NCBI GenBank assembly: GCA_050942875.1
Contig: JBMNOD010000062.1
Span: forward strand, 1 to 20,200
Direction: 5' to 3'
DNA length: 20,200 nucleotides
Origin: JAAZAI01 sp050942875
GTDB taxonomy: Bacteria > Verrucomicrobiota > Kiritimatiellia > RFP12 > UBA3636
Shown here piece by piece: positions 14,012 to 20,200 of the stretch. Position 1 is the first letter of the stretch. Each line of letters starts with the position of its first letter. The position numbers and the translations under genes are program-made. The notes below the pieces were generated by a model. It made no database searches. It had not been told where the DNA came from and saw nothing but the letters and a program-made list of their open reading frames with translations.

Positions 14012-15961
14012 ATGAAAAACATCGATTCCGGACATCATGTCGAAGCGTGCATGGCGGCGATCGCCGTCTTGCTGGCCTGCGGGACGCTGCGTTCCGCGGA
14101 GACCAACCATTGGCAAGGCATGAACACGCCCGCGGGGACGGCGGCCATGACCGACATCGACGACGCCGCCAACTGGTCGCTCAACCGCGTCCCCGGCGTC
14201 GGCAACGACGACGTGGCCTCGATCGGGTTCTATTCCGACCAGGGCAACCTCGTCGTGCCGGGCGATGCCGCATTCAATCCCTCGGCGCTGATCTTCAACG
14301 GATGCGGCGACGGCTCATCCTTTCAGGCCGATGATTCCTATCTCGCCATCGACAAGTCGATGACGCTGGATCGGCTCAAGGTCACGAGTTACCTGCGAGC
14401 CGGAGGTTCCGGGAAACTGTTCCAGCAACGGTTGCGGATCGGCACGCTGACGCCGGCGCCGGTCGTGGTCACGCTGACGGGCAACGGCGACGCGCTCGAC
14501 ATGACCGAATGGAATGCCGCCCCCCAGTTTTTCAACATCGGCACGTCGAACGTCGTCGTTGATTTCACAGGGAACGACATCGCCTTTTCACAGCGGCAGC
14601 AGCGCTTCGGATTCTTCTATCCAATATATGGCGGAACCGACCGGGAGAATGCGGCGAACACGGCCAATTCCAGCTTTCGCTTCACGACGCCGGGCGCCGA
14701 CGTGTTTCTGGAGGACCAGGGCATCGCCGGTCCGACGCTCAATTTCGGCTATTGCAATCTCGCGGTTCGATCCGATCAGGTGTGGACGGCCGATCCCGCC
14801 GCCTACATCCGGTTTGTGCTGCGGGTTCCCGCCGCGGGATGCGACGGCCCTTGCCTGATCCAATCGATCGATGGCGGCCGGCTCGACAACCTCGGCGAGC
14901 TCAACATCGTCGTGACGCGCGCCAGCAGCATGCCTGCTTCTCAGCGGATCTTCGGCGGCACCTACGGCAGCCTGGCGATGATCGGAGGAAATTCAACGCT
15001 GCGAAACGGGCACATCACCCAGAGTGGCGACGTCGAATTCACGCGGGGCGCGGTCTTGCCCCCGGCTTCGGACGCCATTCCCGCCCAGGCGACGGCCTAC
15101 AGCCTGCTCATGACAAACAGTTATTACAATCTGTCATACATGCGGTACATCACGGATGGACACGCCTTGAGCCTGGCGGCCGGGCTGAAGCTCTACACCT
15201 TCCAGGCCAATGCCAATGCCGCCGTTGACATCAAGGGATCCTCGGTCTTGGTCGGCGGGGACATTTCCATTTCGTGCCATGCGGACATCAGTCCGTGGTC
15301 CGCGACGCCGACAAGGGCGGTCGGAATCATCGGCGACGAAACATCGGTTCTACGGTTGAAGGGGAACTACGAAAGCCGATGCCGCTCTTATTACGACAAC
15401 GACAACAACTTCAACAAGAACTTCAGCGCGTCGACGGTCGAGCTGATCGGCGGAACCGACGTCAAGACGTGGGAGGTGGGCGACGCCGGGACGCTGACGG
15501 GCGTGCAGAAGAACAGCTTCAGCGTCGGCACGCTGAAGATCGGCACTGAAAACGACGTCGGCAACGTCATGCTGGTCAACAACCACCTCAACGACAATCC
15601 GGTGACGCAGACGAACGAGCTGGACCTGGTCGGTGAAAAGCTCGTCGTCGGCACCCTCTTGATCGGCGCGGGAAGCAAGCTGGACATCAACAACCAGGCC
15701 GTGGAAGTGGGGACGTCGCTTTCGATTCAACCTGGCGGCGTGCTTGATTTGAACACCGGCGTTCGTTTCACGAAAAAACAGCGGATCGAGAACATGGTCG
15801 GCCTCGGCGACCAGACGGCGGCGTGGGATGCCGCCGCCGCCAACGTGATCGACAACGCCAACCGCGGCACGACGTTCACGTCGGTCTATGATTCCGACGC
15901 CGACAAAACATGTTGGATTGTTCAAAGCTTGGGCGGAGGCACGGTCGTCACGTTGCGCTAG
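14012..15961 (+). CDS. Secreted beta-strand repeat protein (paralogue of 11531 product)
   Basis: 649 aa. The ATG has GGGAGG at 5-nt spacing. Signal peptide about 1-29 (MAAIAVLLACGTLRSA). The mature start HWQGMNT...AANWSLNRVPGVGNDDVASIGF is the same W-x-G...NW...VPG...D module as in the previous gene. Shared strand motifs follow: VTLTGNGDALDMTEWN, FTGNDIAFS, RLDNLGELNIVV, GGTYGSLAMIGG, NDNPVTQTNELDLVGEKLVVGTLLIGAGSKLDIN. This copy lacks the LamG domain and ends soon after the shared TAAWDAAAANVID region with GGGTVVTLR. Family knowledge: such Gly/Asn-rich strand repeats form extracellular beta-helices. No autotransporter barrel, PEP-CTERM, LPXTG or type 9 tail is visible, so how it is anchored, if at all, is unknown. 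It is flanked in the same direction by its frameshifted paralogue and a lyase gene, so it is probably part of one operon. Confidence 0.8.
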   Translation: MKNIDSGHHVEACMAAIAVLLACGTLRSAETNHWQGMNTPAGTAAMTDIDDAANWSLNRVPGVGNDDVASIGFYSDQGNLVVPGDAAFNPSALIFNGCGDGSSFQADDSYLAIDKSMTLDRLKVTSYLRAGGSGKLFQQRLRIGTLTPAPVVVTLTGNGDALDMTEWNAAPQFFNIGTSNVVVDFTGNDIAFSQRQQRFGFFYPIYGGTDRENAANTANSSFRFTTPGADVFLEDQGIAGPTLNFGYCNLAVRSDQVWTADPAAYIRFVLRVPAAGCDGPCLIQSIDGGRLDNLGELNIVVTRASSMPASQRIFGGTYGSLAMIGGNSTLRNGHITQSGDVEFTRGAVLPPASDAIPAQATAYSLLMTNSYYNLSYMRYITDGHALSLAAGLKLYTFQANANAAVDIKGSSVLVGGDISISCHADISPWSATPTRAVGIIGDETSVLRLKGNYESRCRSYYDNDNNFNKNFSASTVELIGGTDVKTWEVGDAGTLTGVQKNSFSVGTLKIGTENDVGNVMLVNNHLNDNPVTQTNELDLVGEKLVVGTLLIGAGSKLDINNQAVEVGTSLSIQPGGVLDLNTGVRFTKKQRIENMVGLGDQTAAWDAAAANVIDNANRGTTFTSVYDSDADKTCWIVQSLGGGTVVTLR

Positions 15962-15972
15962 CCGTCGGCAAC

Positions 15973-16008
15973 GTCAAGGAGCAATATAATGTCAAGGAGC
16001 AATATCAT
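15973..16008 (+). repeat. 18-bp duplication of ribosome binding site plus start codon
   Basis: GTCAAGGAGCAATATAAT (15973-15990) is followed by GTCAAGGAGCAATATCAT (15991-16008). Each copy supplies AAGGAG and, seven bases on, an ATG (15989 and 16007). Because the period is 18, both starts are in the same frame. Confidence 0.9.
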
Positions 16009-19000
16009 GGACAACCTCTGTCGATCAATCGCGCTGGCATCCCTTGTGTGGGGGGCGTCCTTTCAGGCAACCGCTGCGGAAGCCACCCCTCCTGACGGTC
16101 TTTTCAATGCCGCTTTGACGGCTTTGGGGGCGACGGCAAAAGGCAGCGGAGCCCCTTTCAACAAGGACTGGCCGCCCAACAACGCGTTGGTGGCCGGCAT
16201 GGGGCGCGGCGGCACGTTGTTCGGGGTTCCGCTGGTCGGCGGCCGCGTCGACATCGCGCTGATCATTCCCGTCGACATTGCCGCGATCGAGGTGGTGCCG
16301 CTGGACTACCATGGCACCCGGCAGCCCAAGGCGATCGACATCTTCGTCGATGGAAAGTTGGTCAAGAAGGCGGATCTGCCCGAGACGCCCGGGAAACCCA
16401 TCCGCATTGCGCTCGGCGCGCGCGGCCAGACGGTGGGCGTCCTGGTGACGGATGAACACCCCATCCGGACGTTGGCAAACGGCAGGCAGGGGCCTGCGTA
16501 CGGCGGATGGTCCCGGCTGCGCGTCTTGACGACGACCGACGTCCCGGCGCTTCTGCGTCCGGTCGACGCCTATGCCGTGGAGCGAAACGAGCAGAACATC
16601 GCGCCGACGGCCGGCGCCGCCGTGACGGGCGGGGTCAAGGTCCATGGCAGGCCGCGGCAGACGAAGGGGCATCCCTGCACGATCTGGGACGCCGAGGACA
16701 TCGCCCATTACAAGTCCATGCTGAAGACGAGCCCGGAGCTGAGGGCGCAGCTCGACGGCCTCGTCCAGGCGATGGACAAGCGCATCACGCAGCCGGTCGG
16801 CGTGCCGCCTGCGGAGAAGGACGAAAACGGGAACTGGCGGCACTTCAGCGACATCGCGCCCTTCAACGGGGGAACCTACGGCAAGGCCCACAACCAGCTC
16901 TCGCTGGACATCGCGAACCTGGCGACGGTCTATGCGCTGACGGACGAGGCCAAGTACGCCGAATTCGCCAAGAAAATGCTGCTCGACTACGCCGACGCGT
17001 ATCCCAACTACGCCATCGGCGCCCGCCCCGGTTTCAACCACTCGCCCAGCAAGGCCTTCGACCAGGTCCTCGGCGACGCCACCTGGGTGGTGCAGCTCGC
17101 CCGCGGCTACGATCTGATCTACAACCTGCCCTCCATGACGCCGGAGGAGCGCCGCCGCATCGAGGAGGATCTGCTGGGCGGCGTCGGGGAGCTGATCATC
17201 CGGAACCACTCCATGCTGGAGGCGCCGACGAACTGGTCCGCCATCGGCACGACCGCGCTGCTCATCATCGGCTGCGCAACGGACAATCCGACGTTCATCT
17301 CCACGGCGCTTCACGGCATCTGCGGCACGCCTGAAAAGCCGACCGGCGGACTCTACGACCGCCATTTCAGCGCCAAGGCGATCGATGCCGACGGCATGTG
17401 GGCCGAGGGCGCCATGGGCTACCAGTTCATGGCGTTGCAGGCGCTGATCTGCAATGCCGAAATCCTGTGGCACCACGGCGTCGATCTCTACAGCCACCGC
17501 GACGGGGTGCTCAAGAGCCTCTTCGATTCGCCGTTGCAGTTCGCCTATCCCAACTTGAAGACGCCGGCCATCCACGACTCCGGATACGGTTCGATTCTCG
17601 GCCGCGAGTCCTATCTCTACGAATTCGCCTATCGCCGCTATCGCGATCCCGCGTTTCTCTTCGTTCTTTCGCAGACGGGACGGCACCTCGGCGCGTCGTT
17701 CCAGCAGTTCCCGGTTTCCGTTCTGTACGATCTCGATCCGAAAGCCGAAGCGAAAGCCGTCGAGTGGAAGAGCGTGAACTTCTTCGGGGTCGGCTATGGC
17801 ATCCTCCGCCTGACGTCGGAGGCGGGCACGTCGAGCCTGCTTCTCGATTACGGCCCCAACCGTTCGCACGGCCATCCGGACAAGCTGAACATCGACTTCT
17901 ATGCGTACAACGACCGGCTGATTCCCGACCCCGGCATGGTCTGGTACGAGCAGCCGCTCTATCGCCAGTGGTACCGCACCACGCTTGCCCACAACACGCT
18001 CGTGGTGGACGAGCTCGACCAGAATCCCGCAGGCGCGACGCAAGTCGTCTACGGCCCCGCCACGACCTTTGGGATTCAACGAGCCTGGACGCAAGACGCC
18101 TATCCGGGGATCACGATGGATCGCTCGCTGTTCCTGACGCCCGAATACCTTGCCGACATCTTCGGCGCCTTTTCAAGGCTGCCGAGGAAGATGGACCTGG
18201 CGTGGCACATCCGGGGAGACTTTCAAAGCGATTTGACGATGGAGCCGACGACGTTCCCGACGCCCGTGGAGAACGGCTATTCGGCGCTCGCCAACGTGCG
18301 CCGGGCGCAGGTCGAGCAGTCCTGGCGCGCCGACATCGGCCTTGATGGACACATGACGCGATTCATCGCCGCCGGAGGCCCGCCGACGGAGGTCATCGTC
18401 GGCGACGGCCATCTGGGCATGGAACGACCGCCGACGATTCTGCAACGCCGCCAGGCGGACTCCACCGTGTACGGGAACGTGGTGGACGTTTCGGACACCG
18501 CCGAAGGCCATGTGAAGTCCGTTCGCCAGGAGGGCGGGCTTGAACAAGGCCATGCTTTTCTGGAGATCCAAACGGCGCGCGGCACGGACACCTGCTTTGC
18601 CGCGTTCCGCCCAGGCACGCACAAGGCCGGCGGCATCGCGACCGATGCGCAGCAGGCGTTCGTAATCCGCGACGGCAAGGCCGTTCGCGCCCTGTATCTT
18701 GGCGGCGGCACCCTGCTTGAGGCCGGCGGCGTCATGCTGAAACGCAGCGAACCCGGACTCGCGTATCTTGAATTGAGGGAAAACGGATCCTATGTCGTCT
18801 CCAATCCGTCCTCCTCGAACGCCGTGCTCGCAATCCGTCATCCCGGACTTGCGGGAAAAACGGCCTATCGGCTTGATCATGAGGGACGGCGTCTCGGCGA
18901 AGTCAAGGACGTCAAGATCTCGTCGGGAATGGTTGAATTGGCGTTGCAGGGCGCCGGGCAGGTGGAGTTTGCCGCGCCGGGCGTGATGGGCCTGCTGGAG

Positions 19001-19612
19001 TCGCGGCAGGCCTTGCTCTTGCGGCGTCAAGAGGAGCAGGAGGCGGCGAACGCCGCTGCGCGCAAGGCCTGCGAAGAGCGCACGGCCCAACGTGAGGCGG
19101 AGGCCAGGCGGCATCCGGCCCCCAAGGGCGCGATTGTGGTGTTGAACGCTGCGGAGAAGTGCGGGGAAGGCGGTGGAAGCGTCAAAGTCACCACGACGAA
19201 ACGCGCTGCCGTCGGCCCTGCGTTTTTGGGCTGGGATTCGATCGGGCACTGGGTCGAGTGGAAGTTCGTGGTGCCGGCGGAAGGCTGTTATTGCCTTTCG
19301 CTCTGCTACTGCTGTCAGGATGCCGAAGCGGAGCGCATCATCTCGGTCAACGGCGTCGAGCAGGAGCCCTTCGCGCCGATGAAGCTTCCGGCGACCGGGG
19401 GCTATTCGAACACGTCCGACGACTGGCGCGTCGAAACCGCCATGAACCCGGTCAACGGAAAGCCGCTGCTGCTCAAGCTCGACAAAGGCGAGAACATCGT
19501 CCGGCTGATGAATTCGAATGGACGCAGCGCCAACGTGAACTACATTGCGCTGACAAGCCCCGACGTGGCTGTGTCACGCCAATTGCTGGCCGCTCAAGTC
19601 AACGGCAATTAA
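16007..19612 (+). CDS. Secreted heparinase II/III (oligoalginate-lyase-like) multidomain protein
   Basis: 1,201 aa from the ATG at 16007; the duplicated upstream ATG at 15989 adds MSRSNI. The 16007 start begins directly at a signal peptide (1-24, ends QATAA). Residues 28-180 are a beta-rich domain with a discoidin/CBM-like look. The alpha/alpha-toroid lyase domain (about 215-570) has TNWSAIGTTALLIIG (408-422) and DADGMWAEGAMGYQF (460-474). The heparinase II/III sandwich (about 585-990) opens with NRSHGHPDKLNIDFYAYN (618-635) and LAHNTLVVDELDQ (660-672). By analogy with PL12/PL15/PL17 enzymes, N409, Y472 and H621/H623 are candidate catalytic residues. An Ala/Glu/Arg coiled-coil-like linker (998-1037) leads to a C-terminal CBM-like sandwich (1040-1185) with a dense Cys cluster (1094-1103). 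Expected: exo- or oligo-lyase on uronate glycans. Substrate not assignable. Confidence 0.87.
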   Translation: MDNLCRSIALASLVWGASFQATAAEATPPDGLFNAALTALGATAKGSGAPFNKDWPPNNALVAGMGRGGTLFGVPLVGGRVDIALIIPVDIAAIEVVPLDYHGTRQPKAIDIFVDGKLVKKADLPETPGKPIRIALGARGQTVGVLVTDEHPIRTLANGRQGPAYGGWSRLRVLTTTDVPALLRPVDAYAVERNEQNIAPTAGAAVTGGVKVHGRPRQTKGHPCTIWDAEDIAHYKSMLKTSPELRAQLDGLVQAMDKRITQPVGVPPAEKDENGNWRHFSDIAPFNGGTYGKAHNQLSLDIANLATVYALTDEAKYAEFAKKMLLDYADAYPNYAIGARPGFNHSPSKAFDQVLGDATWVVQLARGYDLIYNLPSMTPEERRRIEEDLLGGVGELIIRNHSMLEAPTNWSAIGTTALLIIGCATDNPTFISTALHGICGTPEKPTGGLYDRHFSAKAIDADGMWAEGAMGYQFMALQALICNAEILWHHGVDLYSHRDGVLKSLFDSPLQFAYPNLKTPAIHDSGYGSILGRESYLYEFAYRRYRDPAFLFVLSQTGRHLGASFQQFPVSVLYDLDPKAEAKAVEWKSVNFFGVGYGILRLTSEAGTSSLLLDYGPNRSHGHPDKLNIDFYAYNDRLIPDPGMVWYEQPLYRQWYRTTLAHNTLVVDELDQNPAGATQVVYGPATTFGIQRAWTQDAYPGITMDRSLFLTPEYLADIFGAFSRLPRKMDLAWHIRGDFQSDLTMEPTTFPTPVENGYSALANVRRAQVEQSWRADIGLDGHMTRFIAAGGPPTEVIVGDGHLGMERPPTILQRRQADSTVYGNVVDVSDTAEGHVKSVRQEGGLEQGHAFLEIQTARGTDTCFAAFRPGTHKAGGIATDAQQAFVIRDGKAVRALYLGGGTLLEAGGVMLKRSEPGLAYLELRENGSYVVSNPSSSNAVLAIRHPGLAGKTAYRLDHEGRRLGEVKDVKISSGMVELALQGAGQVEFAAPGVMGLLESRQALLLRRQEEQEAANAAARKACEERTAQREAEARRHPAPKGAIVVLNAAEKCGEGGGSVKVTTTKRAAVGPAFLGWDSIGHWVEWKFVVPAEGCYCLSLCYCCQDAEAERIISVNGVEQEPFAPMKLPATGGYSNTSDDWRVETAMNPVNGKPLLLKLDKGENIVRLMNSNGRSANVNYIALTSPDVAVSRQLLAAQVNGN

Positions 19613-19642
19613 AACAGCTGAAATAGTTTAAGGCGAGTCACG

Positions 19643-19876
19643 GTGCAACATCTGTTCCGTCTCCCTGCTCTGTGTTTGCGCGGCGACAATGGCGGCGCTT
19701 GAAATCCAGGCCACATCGGTCTGGACAGGCGGCGTCGGCGATGGCAATGGACGACGGCAGGCAACTGGGATCCCGGCGTGCCCGTCAACAGTGCGAAGCC
19801 GTTGAATTTTGGGGTGGGTGTGTGTCAGAAAAGTGACAGACAAATCCGGCATTGCCTATGTCATGCGTGTTGAAAG
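19643..19876 (+). pseudogene. Remnant of a beta-strand protein gene (N-terminus)
   Basis: No single frame stays open, but stitched together the stretch encodes a signal-peptide-like start (GTG at 19643, MQHLFRLPALCL). In a second frame it reads ALEIQATSVWTGGVGDGN (to about 19751), then in a third frame WTTAGNWDPGVPVNSAKPL (to about 19804). That is the same W-x-G...NW...VP entry module as the proteins at 11531 and 14012. One extra T at about 19748 would join the last two frames. The third frame stops at 19876 in unrelated sequence. So this is a truncated, at least twice frameshifted copy of the same family. Confidence 0.6.
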
Positions 19877-20128
19877 GGAATTTGGTGCAGTGCTTTCACT
19901 GCGATTGAGCCGTGCCTTGCATCGTCGCCGTCCCTTTCTGATTTTGGAAGTGTGTTTTCATTGCCATGCCCCTCCCTGCACGCCTCCGTGTCCCTGGTAA
20001 AAATGAAATGAAAAAGAAACGTGGCGGGTTTGGCGGTTTTTTCAACTGCGAAACACACGGAAAATTTTTGCGCCTTTTTGTGTTGGTAATGTGGGTGGCG
20101 ATCTGACAGGAACCGTGTATACGGGGCT

Positions 20129-20157
20129 TTGAAGACTGCCGCACGTTGAGGTATGAT
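20129..20157 (+). promoter_or_regulatory. Sigma70-like promoter reading out of the window
   Basis: TTGAAG (20129-20134), exactly 17 bp, TATGAT (20152-20157): 4 of 6 and 5 of 6 consensus bases. Transcription would begin near 20164, at the foot of the hairpin 20163-20192. The gene it serves would lie beyond the right edge. Confidence 0.5.
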
Positions 20158-20162
20158 GTGAA

Positions 20163-20192
20163 ACAGCAGGTGGCATGGTAACCACTTGCTGT
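20163..20192 (+). promoter_or_regulatory. Hairpin or operator at the predicted transcript start
   Basis: ACAGCAGGTGG (20163-20173) and CCACTTGCTGT (20182-20192) pair at 10 of 11 positions around an 8-nt loop. Its place at +1 of the outgoing promoter suggests either a repressor site or a 5' end stabilising stem-loop. Confidence 0.4.
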
Positions 20193-20200
20193 CCGCATGG

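Larger units (their letters stand above)
19613..20200. other. Spacer with gene remnant, degenerate repeat and outgoing promoter
   Basis: 588 bp after the lyase gene. It holds a decayed gene start (19643-19876), a TGTCA/TGACA hairpin (19822-19837), an AT-richer stretch with a degenerate AACTGCGAAACACACGGAAA repeat (about 20043-20062), and at the right edge a promoter plus hairpin (20129-20192). No intact gene is seen and no intrinsic terminator for the operon was found. Confidence 0.55.

Noticed and set aside
16025..18094. A 689-codon minus-strand frame opposite the second lyase gene
   Set aside because: Antisense shadow with a basic, low-complexity product; no ribosome binding site.
1..20200. 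CRISPR array, tRNA or rRNA genes, phage or integrase genes
   Set aside because: No regularly spaced repeats, cloverleaf-like sequence with CCA-proximal features, rRNA segments or recombinase motifs were seen on either strand.

Overview
The window is GC-rich (low sixties percent G+C by eye) and gene-dense. It looks like a chromosomal piece of a polysaccharide-degrading bacterium of the PVC group, most likely Verrucomicrobiota in the broad sense (Kiritimatiellota or Lentisphaerota-like). This is an inference from gene content: GH16, NamZ/DUF1343, a PVC-style polysaccharide pyruvyl transferase, two multidomain heparinase II/III proteins, a LamG protein and large secreted beta-strand proteins. 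No rRNA or marker gene is present to prove it. No tRNA, rRNA, CRISPR array, integrase or transposase gene was seen.

Layout. (1) 1-2626: the 3' end of a GH16 glycosidase on +, converging on a two-gene minus-strand operon (polysaccharide pyruvyl transferase family protein, then NamZ-like exo-muramidase). (2) 2627-4850: a repeat-bearing spacer with a promoter, then a secreted calcineurin-like phosphoesterase and a type 4 uracil-DNA glycosylase on +. (3) 4851-5622: about 770 bp without a gene, packed with small repeats. These include a 151-bp element with perfect 16-bp terminal inverted repeats and a tandem TTTTGGGGTCTGTCCC repeat. (4) 5623-9751, minus strand: a secreted LamG/heparinase II-like lyase followed 7 bp later by a secreted SGNH hydrolase. 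A LacI-type palindrome, GGAAGCGCTTCC, lies in the leader. (5) 9752-10564: a divergent spacer with a REP-like inverted pair and a sigma70-like promoter. (6) 10565-19612, plus strand: a probable four-gene operon. It encodes an unknown secreted protein, a secreted beta-strand/LamG protein broken by a one-base frameshift in a G6 run, an intact paralogue of it, and a 1,201-aa heparinase II/III (oligoalginate-lyase-like) protein. (7) 19613-20200: the decayed 5' end of another beta-strand protein gene, then a promoter reading out of the window.

Working together. The two divergent arms at 5.6-19.6 kb read as one locus for attacking an extracellular uronate-containing, possibly esterified, polysaccharide. 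There are two different lyase architectures, an SGNH hydrolase that could remove ester groups, and secreted beta-strand proteins that could be surface or matrix scaffolds. Substrate identity cannot be read from the sequence, and no sulfatase, SusCD pair or transporter is in the window.

The most unusual points are: short perfect tandem duplications in four of the five leaders of this locus, one of which duplicates ribosome binding site plus start codon in frame; the G6 frameshift, which a single extra G would repair; and the small repeat families in the non-coding stretches.
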